From Lachnospiraceae bacterium (lineage in GTDB: Bacteria; Bacillota; Clostridia; Lachnospirales; Lachnospiraceae): a stretch of DNA of 64,000 bases. Both the position numbers and the translations under genes were made by a program. The notes beneath the pieces were generated by a model that worked only from the letters and a program-made list of their open reading frames with translations, had not been told where the DNA came from and did no database searches. The stretch spans positions 62,001-126,000 of the forward strand of contig CASJPF010000004.1 in the NCBI GenBank assembly GCA_949383255.1, given 5' to 3'. Positions 8,767-17,172 of this stretch are shown in pieces; the stretch's first letter is position 1; each line of letters opens with the position of its first letter.

Positions 8767-10470
8767 ATGAGTGACACAGAAAGGAATGTACCAGAGACTT
8801 CTGTGGAGGAAAAGGAAGTTGTATCAAGAAATTTTATTGAGCAGTTAATTGACAAGGATTTGGCCGAGGGCGTGTATCATACTGTGCACACGCGTTTTCC
8901 ACCAGAGCCGAATGGATACTTGCACATTGGACATGCAAAGGCAATTCTTGTCAATTATGGGCTTGCAAAGGAGTACGGCGGTAAATTCAATATGCGCTTT
9001 GATGATACCAATCCGACAAAGGAGGATATTGAGTTTGTGGAATCTATTAAAGCGGATGTCGCGTGGCTTGGTGCCGATTGGGAAGATAGACTTTTCTTTG
9101 CATCGGATTATTTTGAACAAATGTACGAGTGTGCAGTAAAATTAATTCGGAAAGGGAAAGCATATGTATCTGATTTGACCGCGGAGCAGATTAAGGAGTA
9201 CAGGGGAAGTTTTACAGAGCCAGGAAAAGAAGACCCTTCAAGCAGTCGTTCTGTTGAGGAGAATTTGCAGCTTTTTGAGGAGATGAAGAATGGGAAGTAT
9301 GCAGATGGCGAGAAGGTGCTTCGCGCGCGCATTGATATTACCTCTCCTAATTTAAATATGAGAGATCCTGTTTTGTATCGTGTGGCGCATATGACACATC
9401 ACAACACAGGAGATAAATGGTGCATCTATCCAATGTATGATTTTGCACACCCTATTGAGGATGCTATTGAAGGCATTACGCATTCTATTTGTACATTGGA
9501 GTTTGAGGATCACAGGCCACTTTATGACTGGGTGGTGAGGGAATTGGAATATCCGAACCCGCCAAGACAGATAGAGCAGGCAAAGTTATATTTAACCAAT
9601 GTTGTGACTGGAAAACGTTATATTAAAAAGCTTGTGCAGGAGGGGATTGTTGACGGCTGGGACGACCCGCGGCTGGTTTCTATTGCGGCATTAAAAAGGC
9701 GTGGTTTTACGCCGGAGTCTATCCAGAAGTTTGTGGAGCTCTGCGGTGTGAGCAAGGCAAATTCTTCGACGGATTATGCGATGCTTGAGTATTGTATCCG
9801 CGAGGATTTAAAACTGAAAAAACCAAGAATGATGGCGGCACTTGACCCTGTAAAGCTTGTGATTGACAATTATCCTGAGGGGGAAGTGGAATACCTTGAA
9901 GTGCCCAACAACCTTGAAAATGAATCTCTAGGAAGCAGACAGGTTCCGTTTTGCAGAGAACTGTACATTGATAGAGATGATTTTATGGAGGAGCCACCAA
10001 GGAAGTATTTTCGGCTGTTTCCAGGAAATGAAGTGCGTTTGATGAGCGCATATTTTGTTAAGTGTGTCAGTTATGAAAAAGATGAGAATGGCAAAGTGAC
10101 CGTTGTGCACTGCACATATGACCCTGAGACAAAACAGGGCAGCGGATTTACAGGCAGAAAGGTAAAAGGAACAATCCATTGGGTTCCAGCGCCTTATGCA
10201 GTGAAGGCAGAAGTTAGATTGTATGAAAACCTAATTGACGAGGAAAAAGGAGTATACAATGAAGACGGTTCACTCAATCTTAATCCCAATTCTCTAACCG
10301 TGTTAAAGGAATGTTATGTGGAACCAGCGCTAAAAGAGGCAAAACTGTATGAGAGTTTTCAGTTTGTAAGACAAGGGTTCTTTAATGTAGACGCCAGAGA
10401 TTCCAAACCAGATGCTTTGGTATTTAACAGAATTGTGTCGTTAAAGAGTTCCTTTGTATTACCCAAATAA
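8767..10470 (+). CDS. glnS: Glutaminyl-tRNA synthetase
   Basis: This 567-aa class Ic synthetase charges tRNA-Gln directly. [18 protein letters not shown] holds the HIGH signature at about residues 40-57, with the catalytic core and the anticodon-binding beta-barrels after it. The KMSKS-equivalent loop reads [11 protein letters not shown], where MSKR is usual in GlnRS, so the first lysine/serine positions are altered. WDDPRL directly after it confirms the alignment. GGAGG precedes the ATG. A 16-bp inverted repeat follows at 10481-10534. Confidence 0.95.
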   Translation: MSDTERNVPETSVEEKEVVSRNFIEQLIDKDLAEGVYHTVHTRFPPEPNGYLHIGHAKAILVNYGLAKEYGGKFNMRFDDTNPTKEDIEFVESIKADVAWLGADWEDRLFFASDYFEQMYECAVKLIRKGKAYVSDLTAEQIKEYRGSFTEPGKEDPSSSRSVEENLQLFEEMKNGKYADGEKVLRARIDITSPNLNMRDPVLYRVAHMTHHNTGDKWCIYPMYDFAHPIEDAIEGITHSICTLEFEDHRPLYDWVVRELEYPNPPRQIEQAKLYLTNVVTGKRYIKKLVQEGIVDGWDDPRLVSIAALKRRGFTPESIQKFVELCGVSKANSSTDYAMLEYCIREDLKLKKPRMMAALDPVKLVIDNYPEGEVEYLEVPNNLENESLGSRQVPFCRELYIDRDDFMEEPPRKYFRLFPGNEVRLMSAYFVKCVSYEKDENGKVTVVHCTYDPETKQGSGFTGRKVKGTIHWVPAPYAVKAEVRLYENLIDEEKGVYNEDGSLNLNPNSLTVLKECYVEPALKEAKLYESFQFVRQGFFNVDARDSKPDALVFNRIVSLKSSFVLPK

Positions 10471-10480
10471 GGATATGATT

Positions 10481-10534
10481 AAAACTGTGCAAAAATAACA
10501 CAGATTGCTGTACCAGATATTTTTGCACAGTTTT
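10481..10534 (+). terminator. Terminator after glnS
   Basis: Bases 10481-10496 pair perfectly with 10519-10534 (AAAACTGTGCAAAAAT and its complement) around a 22-nt loop. The stem ends in a T-run, compatible with intrinsic termination. Confidence 0.6.
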
Positions 10535-10551
10535 TGAAAGGAAAAAATAAA

Positions 10552-11205
10552 ATGAGATATAAATGTCTTATATTAGACCATGATGATACCGTGGTGAACA
10601 GTACTGCAACAATTCATTATCCTGCATTTTTGGAGGCACTAAAAATACTAAGACCAGAAGTGACAATCTCTCTTGATGATTATTTTCGAGAGAACTTTGA
10701 TCCGGGGTTTATTCCATACTGTGTGGATAAGCTTGGCATGACGGATCAGGAGCTTGAAGTGGAAGTTGAATGCTGGCGAAGTTATGTATCGGGGCATACG
10801 CCGCAGGCATATACTGGAATAAAGGAGATTATTGAGCGCCAGAAAAAAGAAGGAGGAATTGTGTGTGTAATATCGCACTCCTATGATTTTAATATTAGAC
10901 GAGATTATGAAAAAAATCATCTTCCCCTGCCGGATATGGTTTTTGGTTGGGAATGTTTGCCAGAACAGAGAAAACCAAGTACATATGCGCTGGAAAGGAT
11001 TGCTCAGAAATATCACTTGAAACCGGAAGAGATGGTTATGGTAGATGACTTAAAACCTGGATATGATATGGCGAAGGCTTATGGTGTGCCGTTTGTCGGT
11101 GCTGGCTGGGCAAATGATATTCCAGAGATTCGAGAATTTATGAGAAAAAATAGTGATATTTATTTTACAAGTGTAAAAGAGTTAGAAACATTTTTATTTG
11201 ATTAG
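10552..11205 (+). CDS. HAD-family hydrolase
   Basis: This 217-aa protein opens with LILDHDDTVVNST, a HAD motif I (DxD followed by T/V). Motif II lies in VISHS, a lysine follows in the EQRKPS region, and motif III is MVDDLKPG. This suggests a phosphatase of the phosphoglycolate phosphatase-like group with a helical cap at about residues 15-80. The substrate is unknown. The frame extends to a TTG at 10534, inside the terminator stem, but the ATG at 10552 with AAAGGA upstream is more credible. Confidence 0.85.
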   Translation: MRYKCLILDHDDTVVNSTATIHYPAFLEALKILRPEVTISLDDYFRENFDPGFIPYCVDKLGMTDQELEVEVECWRSYVSGHTPQAYTGIKEIIERQKKEGGIVCVISHSYDFNIRRDYEKNHLPLPDMVFGWECLPEQRKPSTYALERIAQKYHLKPEEMVMVDDLKPGYDMAKAYGVPFVGAGWANDIPEIREFMRKNSDIYFTSVKELETFLFD

Positions 11206-11217
11206 AACAATTTTATA

Positions 11218-11277
11218 CGCGCACCCGTGCAAAAGAAATATACCATAAAAGTGAGCACGGGCTGCGCGATAATTTTT
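11218..11277 (+). terminator. Terminator between convergent genes
   Basis: CGCGCACCCGTGC (11218-11230) pairs with GCACGGGCTGCGCG (11255-11268) with one bulged C, followed by ATAATTTTTTT. The T-run serves the plus-strand HAD gene and touches the stop codon of the opposing gene. The minus strand has no comparable T-tract. Confidence 0.65.
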
Positions 11278-11811
11278 TTATGATTCTGTGGATTCTGTGT
11301 TTGAATCGTCAAAAAATTCTTCGGAAGTATTCTCTGGGTCAGAAGACTCCGCATACGTTACAGAGACAGAGCCAGATTGGATATCCTCGGAAGCTGTTGT
11401 GTCAGAAATTGGCGCAGCAGACATATTTACCTGTGTATAGACAGGTTCAACAGAGGGGGAAGTCATCTCACCGATGATTTCTTTTGCTTTGTCAATTTTC
11501 TCGGACACATTAAAATGTTCGAGTTTTTCTTTTGTCTTATCAAGTGTCTCAATTACTTTCTCACCGATAATTTCTTTCGCATTGTCTATATCAATTGATA
11601 CATATGGACGGTTTTTGCTACCTGTGGAGTTTGCGGAGTCAGAGGAGAAATCTTCGTCGTCAAGATCCTCGTCAAAATCGTCAAAATAATCAACGTCTTC
11701 AAGTTCATCTTCGGAAGCGTTTGTCTTCTTGTGAAGATAATAATAAGTTCCCGCAGCTGCAGCACCGGCGAGGGCACTGAATAAAACAAGTTTGCTAAAT
11801 TTCTTAGCCAT
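11278..11811 (-). CDS. Small membrane-anchored acidic protein (YtxH-like layout)
   Basis: The 177-aa product starts MAKKFSKLVLFSALAGAAAA, one short N-terminal hydrophobic segment with a basic start. An Asp/Glu-rich stretch (about 33-58) follows, then amphipathic lysine-rich helices containing the repeated unit DKAKEIIGE/DNAKEIIGE (about 75-115), and a Ser/Thr/Glu-rich tail. This resembles YtxH/general-stress membrane proteins in layout only, and no family is assigned with confidence. The start has AGGAAAGGAG upstream on the minus strand. Its 5' region holds no other gene for about 310 bases. Confidence 0.6.
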   Translation of the reverse strand: MAKKFSKLVLFSALAGAAAAGTYYYLHKKTNASEDELEDVDYFDDFDEDLDDEDFSSDSANSTGSKNRPYVSIDIDNAKEIIGEKVIETLDKTKEKLEHFNVSEKIDKAKEIIGEMTSPSVEPVYTQVNMSAAPISDTTASEDIQSGSVSVTYAESSDPENTSEEFFDDSNTESTES

Positions 11812-12124
11812 TTTGGTTCTCCTTTCCTGTTGCAGTTGTATTTATGGTATTTCAAAGATAGTTCTATTTTAATACTATTTTATGGAAATGAAAAGAGAAT
11901 ATGTAAAAATTTTTTGTGTGTAATAAGAGTTGAAATAGATGCCATAATTTCTTAACACAAATTGGAAATAAAAAGTAATAAAAATTTACAAAAAATAGAA
12001 AAAGTTTTTAACATGGACAGTATATGTCTATCCCCAAGGATTATAATAAAAGATAAAAGAAAGGAGAACCGTATATAGTTGACAAAAGAACAAAAACAGA
12101 CAGAATCGCACTCAAAGAAAGAGG
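11812..12124. other. AT-rich intergenic region at the left edge of the island
   Basis: The region is very AT-rich. It holds a near-palindrome GGACAGTATATGTCT (12015-12029), a TATAAT at 12042-12047 and AAAGGAGA at about 12060-12067. These could drive a 46-codon ORF starting with TTG at 12079 and ending at 12219, antisense to the XRE gene. The ORF has a long 12-base spacer and no recognisable similarity, so it is not called as a gene. Confidence 0.4.
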
Positions 12125-12469
12125 TCAGTCCTGCCTGTTTTGGAGTTCAATATAGATTTGCAGATAGCGATTCAGGCGTTCGATTTCTTCAATGGTTCCG
12201 GTATTTAGTAACTTTATGATTTCAGTAGGCAGTTTTGAGAGTGCTTCATTATCCTGTTCCCCAAAGATAATGTAATCCAGACTACAATGAAAGAGCATAC
12301 AAAACTGAATCAGATTCTTTAGGGAAAAACTGGAAGTGGCGTTTTCAACATGACTGATATGTTTGGGGCTGACCCCCAGCGAATCCGCTAAAGATTCTTG
12401 TGTGATTTTATGGTGGCGGCGTATTTCTGCTATCCGCGACCCAATAACTGTTAAAGTGTTATCATCCAT
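12125..12469 (-). CDS. XRE-family transcriptional regulator
   Basis: This 114-aa protein has an N-terminal helix-turn-helix of the Cro/C1 type (residues about 9-63): IRRHHKITQESLADSLGVSP then KHISHVENA. A short helical tail (about 75-114) may serve dimerisation. The start has GGAGG on the minus strand. It is divergent from the dynamin/HerA operon and likely regulates it or itself. A perfect 12-bp palindrome, TAAGTATACTTA, lies 80 bases upstream. Small XRE regulators of this type often accompany mobile or defence loci. Confidence 0.85.
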   Translation of the reverse strand: MDDNTLTVIGSRIAEIRRHHKITQESLADSLGVSPKHISHVENATSSFSLKNLIQFCMLFHCSLDYIIFGEQDNEALSKLPTEIIKLLNTGTIEEIERLNRYLQIYIELQNRQD

Positions 12470-12547
12470 ATATTTTCAACCTCCAACATATAGTTTATGA
12501 TGAAAAACAGTATCTCATAATGCCGTTAAAGGTAATATTTTTTAATA

Positions 12548-12559
12548 TAAGTATACTTA
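12548..12559. promoter_or_regulatory. Candidate XRE operator palindrome
   Basis: TAAGTATACTTA is a perfect 12-bp palindrome between the XRE gene and the divergent operon. Its position suits autoregulation by the XRE protein. Binding is inferred only from symmetry and position. Confidence 0.35.
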
Positions 12560-12695
12560 AAAGGTTTGATTTTTTTATTAAAAAGTGATAAAATGCCTAT
12601 TATATCAAAATCAGACAAAATTTGAGAAGTTTTTTGATGGGAATAGGATGTACTTATGGAAGGGGGGTGAGAATTAGAGGAGGAAGAAATAATAT

Positions 12696-12885
12696 ATGAA
12701 AGAAGTGCATTTAAACAAGACAAGTTGTGCCAGATATATATCTGGAAAATACCAAAACAGAAGCCGTGAATAACCACCAGTTGGTTTATAATTATGATGA
12801 GAAAGTCTATTGGTTGCATTATGTAGAGTTGCATCAGTATAAGGCATTTCTGAGTAAGCTGACATCGTTGAACAAGACGGTTTAG
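12696..12885 (+). pseudogene. Short ORFs, probably one small frameshifted gene
   Basis: An ATG at 12696 follows an excellent AGAGGAGGAAG site and encodes 25 codons, ending at 12773. In another frame, an open stretch from 12727 to 12885 encodes 52 residues with protein-like composition (it contains YNYDEKVYWLHYVELHQYKAF) but has no ribosome site. A single frameshift near 12720 would join them into a protein of about 62 aa. It could be a decayed small island gene or two chance ORFs. No family is recognised. Confidence 0.35.
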
Positions 12886-12942
12886 AAGTATCGCGTAATA
12901 TGAATAAGATATGACAAAATAAATAGATAGGAGGGATTACAT

Positions 12943-13062
12943 TTGTCAAACAATATATTGGTACTGAAAAAGAAAGCAAAAGTGGCAAATGTAAAAATTA
13001 ATGATAGACAAAACAGTAAGATTTACAACATCAGTTGCTCTTGCGCAACACCCAATGAGTAA
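12943..13062 (+). CDS. 39-aa leader-like ORF before the GTPase operon
   Basis: A TTG start lies 6 bases after a strong AGGAGGG (12929-12935), far better than any site before the following GTPase gene. The product is lysine-rich at the N terminus (LVLKKKAKVANVKIND) and ends in CSCATPNE. Its TAA (13060-13062) follows directly on the in-frame GTPase ATG at 13055, which suggests translational coupling. It could instead be the original 5' end of the GTPase gene after a frameshift. No similarity is recognised. Confidence 0.4.
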   Translation: MSNNILVLKKKAKVANVKINDRQNSKIYNISCSCATPNE

Positions 13063-14305
13063 TGCTAGAACGAAATCAAAAAAGCAATACTATTTGGCTT
13101 TAGAATACTTCGTGAAAGATAAAGTTGCAGATGAGTATGCTATTTCCCGTTTGGAACAATACAGGAAAAAGTTTCTAAAGAATAAGGTGATTGGAGAAAA
13201 GGATTCAATAATAGAAGATATAGTACATAGTATAATTAAAAATAATCGGTCACAAAGAAGATACAGATACTGGCTTATGTGTGATATCGCGCTAATTCTT
13301 ATGGATGATTCTTTGATAGAACAAGTGTCAGAGGAAATGCAAAAGTTTATGACAAAGCCTCAAAGGAAAAAGTTTGGTATCCTGCTTCAAGCCTTAAAGG
13401 GTGGTGATGAAGTGGACTGTATATCTATAGCTTTTGCGAAAGAACTGATTTTGCAATTTAGAAAAAATTATAGTTTTTTAAAAAAGCCGATGCAAAGGTA
13501 TATTGTGACGGCAAATATGAGTGCAGGAAAATCAACACTTATAAATGCGCTGATAGGGAAGCCGTTGACTAGGACATCACAAGAGGTTTGCACTGGCAAT
13601 AAATGTTACTTGTACAACAAGCCATTTGAAGATGGTTGTATTCACTTGAAAAACGATACTTATACAATGAATGCATCCTCTGATGATTTGGAAGACATTT
13701 CATGGGAATATGAAACAAATATCGCTTCGTTTTTTAGAGGGATGGATGAAATAAAGTATCGCTTATGCATCATTGATACGCCGGGGGTAAACTCGGCAAT
13801 CAATCGAAATCATGGAAGAATTTCCCGAAAGGCACTTAAGAAGGAACAATATGAAAAAGTGTTGTACATTTTAAATGCAAATAAACTTGGGACAGAGGAA
13901 GAAATTGCACATTTAAAATGGATTTCTGAAAATGTCCAGAAAGATAAGATTATTTTTATATTGAACAAATTGGATGATTTTCATATAGCAGATGATAATA
14001 TATCAATAAGTTTGAACAAAGTAAAAAATGATTTAGCCATGCTTGGATTTCAAAATCCAATTATTTGCCCGATATCAGCATATTTTGCACTGTTAATAAA
14101 AAGAAAATCTTATGGTGATAAATTAACGGATGATGAATTGGACGCGTATTCTTTATATATGAAAAAGTTTAGGAAACCTGTGTATGATCTTTCAAAATAC
14201 TACAATGGAATACAGATAGAGTCTGGTGATGGCGAAGCAACAGAGATGAGTAAAAGATGTGGGCTGTACGGTCTTGAAAAAATATTATTTGGAGGAACAA
14301 TATGA
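13055..14305 (+). CDS. Dynamin-like GTPase A of the accessory island
   Basis: This 416-aa protein has the G motifs of bacterial dynamin-like proteins: P-loop ANMSAGKSTLINALIG (about 153), a TSQEVCTGN switch segment, G3 IIDTPGVNS (DTPG at about 241) and G4 LNKLDD (about 304). The first 150 residues are basic and helical. There is no obvious transmembrane segment. An upstream ATG at 13001 adds 18 residues but lacks a ribosome site; the start at 13055 overlaps the end of the preceding short ORF. The stop overlaps the next start (ATGA). Such GTPases remodel membranes, and tandem pairs are known in the Leo/Eleos systems. Confidence 0.75.
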   Translation: MSNARTKSKKQYYLALEYFVKDKVADEYAISRLEQYRKKFLKNKVIGEKDSIIEDIVHSIIKNNRSQRRYRYWLMCDIALILMDDSLIEQVSEEMQKFMTKPQRKKFGILLQALKGGDEVDCISIAFAKELILQFRKNYSFLKKPMQRYIVTANMSAGKSTLINALIGKPLTRTSQEVCTGNKCYLYNKPFEDGCIHLKNDTYTMNASSDDLEDISWEYETNIASFFRGMDEIKYRLCIIDTPGVNSAINRNHGRISRKALKKEQYEKVLYILNANKLGTEEEIAHLKWISENVQKDKIIFILNKLDDFHIADDNISISLNKVKNDLAMLGFQNPIICPISAYFALLIKRKSYGDKLTDDELDAYSLYMKKFRKPVYDLSKYYNGIQIESGDGEATEMSKRCGLYGLEKILFGGTI

Positions 14306-16596
14306 AAAAGGTATTTATCAAATACAACCCTTATAATTTGCAGACAGAGGTGACTGTTGAGGGCAAAAAATTAGCACAGAATAGTAAACTTGGAGAAAAA
14401 ATCACTCCCGGCTCAAGATTTCAGGAATGGGTCGAAGAGTTGCCGGATCTTCTTATTGACGAGTATAATGACAGAGAGTTTGAGATTACATTTCATGGCA
14501 CTCTTTTAGATTATGAGGATTTAACAGAAGTATTTACTATTGCTTATGAAAAAGGAAAATTAACAGCAGCGCTCGAACGAATCGCTGCAAAAGAAACATC
14601 TGACAAAGAGGGGCTTATTGATCAGGTATTTGAGAAAATTCAACAGGGACCATTTGATGAGCTGAGAGATGAGGAAATATTAAATGCTTTTCGGCTTGCA
14701 AAAAGCAGTGATTTTGAGGTATGTGTTGTAGCAACCATGAGCGCAGGGAAATCAACACTGATTAATTCTATGCTTGGTTGTAAGCTTATGCCGTCAAAAC
14801 AAGAGGCATGTACTGCCATTATCACAAGAATTAAGGATACAACAAAGGAAACAAAATCATGGCAGGCAGAAGTTTATGATAAAGAGAACCATATGATTGA
14901 ATCTCATAAAGAATTAACTTACCCAATTATGGAGCGTTTAAATGACAACGAGAATGTATCCGTTATAAAAGTAAATGGAAATATTCCATTTGTATCATCG
15001 GAAGATGTTTCTTTGGTATTAATTGATACGCCGGGACCGAATAACGCTAGAAATACAGATCATAAAAAAGTGCAGACAGAATTTTTAAGTAAATCTTCAA
15101 AATCGTTGGTTTTATATATTATGGAAGGCACTTTTGGCTCCGATGATGATAATCGGTTATTGGAGCGTGTTGCAGAGAGTATGAAAGTTGGTGGAAAACA
15201 GTCTAAGGACAGATTTATCTTCGTTGTAAATAAAATGGATGACAGAAAAAAAGAAGATGGTGATGTTGGACAGACCCTAGAACGTGTTCGTACATATTTG
15301 GAAAGTCATAAGATTTATAATCCAAACTTATTTCCGGCGGCGGCACTTCCGGCACTTAATGTTCGTTTGATTTCTGGTGGTGCAGAAATTGATGAGGATA
15401 CCATAGATGAAACAGAAATGAAAGTACGAAAACTAAATAGAAATGAGACATTGCACTTTGAAAATTATGCGCCGCTTCCTTCTAGTATCCGCGGGGAAAT
15501 TAATAACCAGCTTTCAGAAGCCAAAGAAAAGCAGGATGCAAATGCGGAGGCTTTAATACATACAGGTATTATATCAATAGAAGCAGCGATTCGCCAATAT
15601 GTACAGAAATATGCGAAGACTGCAAAAATTAAGAATATTGTTGATACTTTTATGCACAAGTTGGATGAAGTCGGATGCTTTGAAGAGACTAAACGTGAAC
15701 TTGCTCAAAACAGAGATGAGAGTGAGAAGATAGCAGCGCAAATTGCGAATATTAGAAAAAAAGTAGATGATGTCAGCGCTGCCAAAAAATTTAAAGGTGC
15801 TATTGAAGATGCAGTGGTCAAGGTAAATGACGAGGCAAAAGATGTGATAGATAAAATTGTTCAAAAGTATCAGAAAAAAATCGGAAAACGTATTGATAAA
15901 CTGCGCGGGGAAGAATTAGATGTGGATGATGCAGAGGACGAAGTTGCCAGATTAGAGAAATTTGCCAAAAAACTTGAGCCTGATTTTCAGGCAGATATGG
16001 ATGAGCTTATTAAAAATAGCCTTGAGAAGACTGGAAATGATCTTTTAAACGAATATAGAAACAAGTTGGCTTCGTTAACGGAGGAGATTGATCTAAAAGG
16101 TTTGTCGGGAATCAGTATTGAGCCATTAAAACTTATGGGCAGCAGTGTAGTGATGGCAGATGATTTTTCAATTAAAAATCTTATTCAGTCAAAGCAGGTT
16201 GAAGATGGCAAAGAGTGGGTTGAAAATACAGACAAGAAGTGGTATAAACCTTGGACGTGGTTTCAGGAAAAAGGGCATTATCGTACAAAGTATAAAACTG
16301 TTAAGTATGTAGATGCTTCGGAATTAGCACAGGAATTTTTGGCGCCTATACAAGAGTCCGTATATGACAATGGAGACAATGCTTGTGCTTATGCCTTAAA
16401 GCAGTCAAATCGTATTGCAAAGCGTTTTGAAAAGGAGTTTAAACGACTAGATGGTATTTTAAAAGAAAAACTGTCCGAATTAGAAAGTTATGCAAAAGAC
16501 AAGGATAAGGCAGAAGAACGTATTAGAGAGTCAGAACGCAAATTGGTATGGTTAGAAACCATTAAAGCTGAGGTTGAATCAATACTTGAGATATAG
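14302..16596 (+). CDS. Dynamin-like GTPase B of the accessory island
   Basis: This large (764-aa) partner of GTPase A overlaps it by 4 bases and has GGAGGAACAAT before the ATG. An N-terminal domain (about 1-130, beta-rich start) precedes the GTPase domain: P-loop ATMSAGKSTLINSMLG (144-151 core), a SKQEACTAIIT switch, G3 LIDTPGPNN (242-245) and G4 VVNKMDD (310-313). The C-terminal half is a long charged helical stalk with coiled-coil character (about 400-580 and 690-764). Between them lies a tryptophan-rich patch, WYKPWTWFQEKG, near 650 that could touch lipid. The architecture fits dynamin-like proteins. The role in the cell is unknown. Confidence 0.8.
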   Translation: MKKVFIKYNPYNLQTEVTVEGKKLAQNSKLGEKITPGSRFQEWVEELPDLLIDEYNDREFEITFHGTLLDYEDLTEVFTIAYEKGKLTAALERIAAKETSDKEGLIDQVFEKIQQGPFDELRDEEILNAFRLAKSSDFEVCVVATMSAGKSTLINSMLGCKLMPSKQEACTAIITRIKDTTKETKSWQAEVYDKENHMIESHKELTYPIMERLNDNENVSVIKVNGNIPFVSSEDVSLVLIDTPGPNNARNTDHKKVQTEFLSKSSKSLVLYIMEGTFGSDDDNRLLERVAESMKVGGKQSKDRFIFVVNKMDDRKKEDGDVGQTLERVRTYLESHKIYNPNLFPAAALPALNVRLISGGAEIDEDTIDETEMKVRKLNRNETLHFENYAPLPSSIRGEINNQLSEAKEKQDANAEALIHTGIISIEAAIRQYVQKYAKTAKIKNIVDTFMHKLDEVGCFEETKRELAQNRDESEKIAAQIANIRKKVDDVSAAKKFKGAIEDAVVKVNDEAKDVIDKIVQKYQKKIGKRIDKLRGEELDVDDAEDEVARLEKFAKKLEPDFQADMDELIKNSLEKTGNDLLNEYRNKLASLTEEIDLKGLSGISIEPLKLMGSSVVMADDFSIKNLIQSKQVEDGKEWVENTDKKWYKPWTWFQEKGHYRTKYKTVKYVDASELAQEFLAPIQESVYDNGDNACAYALKQSNRIAKRFEKEFKRLDGILKEKLSELESYAKDKDKAEERIRESERKLVWLETIKAEVESILEI

Positions 16597-16608
16597 GAGG
16601 AGAATAAA

Positions 16609-17172
16609 ATGGCGTTAACAAATGCATTCTACGAAGCAGTAACTGCCGGAAATACACGACGAGTCCGTATTATGATGAAAGACAGCCTTCTTGTGGATCC
16701 GTCTTTTAGGGAGTTTTATGAGATGGAAAAGGCGGCGGCAGCATTGCATGGTTTATATGATGTTCATGATGGCAGGGCATTTGAAGAAAATAAGAATTAT
16801 TGGGATAGTAATTATATGGACAAACAAATGGTTCAATTAATTAGAAATTTTTCAAAACAACGAATTGCGCATGTCAAAGAAATTGTACGTTATTTGTATC
16901 CTGTAACAAAAGCCTCTTATAGCAATGCTGGTAATGAAGGAACAAAATATACACCGAAAGAGCGCGAGCATATGAGTTATCAAGAGAAAAAACAGCAGGA
17001 TCAATTAGACGGCAGCTATTTAGGACCAAAAGTCGCTACTGGTGCCATAGCAGGTGGGGTATTTGGAGGTGTTGCTGCATCAATAGCAGGAGTTACAATT
17101 GTCGGTGGTGTAATTGTTGGAGCAGTAGTCGGAGGAGGAACAGTTGCTGCATTGAATGGAGGCAATAAATGA
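16609..17172 (+). CDS. Glycine-zipper membrane protein of the island
   Basis: The 187-aa product has a charged helical N-terminal domain (1-135) and a C-terminal stretch (about 141-182) made of Gly/Ala/Val with GxxxG spacing: GAIAGGVFGGVAASIAG followed by VTIVGGVIVGAVVGGG. Such glycine zippers insert into and oligomerise in membranes, as seen in toxins, pore formers and outer-membrane proteins. GGAGGAG precedes the ATG, 12 bases after GTPase B. Its stop overlaps the HerA-like start (ATGA). A membrane effector or anchor is inferred. The N-terminal domain is not recognised. Confidence 0.65.
   Translation: MALTNAFYEAVTAGNTRRVRIMMKDSLLVDPSFREFYEMEKAAAALHGLYDVHDGRAFEENKNYWDSNYMDKQMVQLIRNFSKQRIAHVKEIVRYLYPVTKASYSNAGNEGTKYTPKEREHMSYQEKKQQDQLDGSYLGPKVATGAIAGGVFGGVAASIAGVTIVGGVIVGAVVGGGTVAALNGGNK

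Noticed and set aside
12079-12219. 46-codon TTG-start ORF antisense to the XRE gene
   Set aside because: The spacer to the AGGAG is long, it overlaps a clear gene on the other strand, and the sequence is not recognised.
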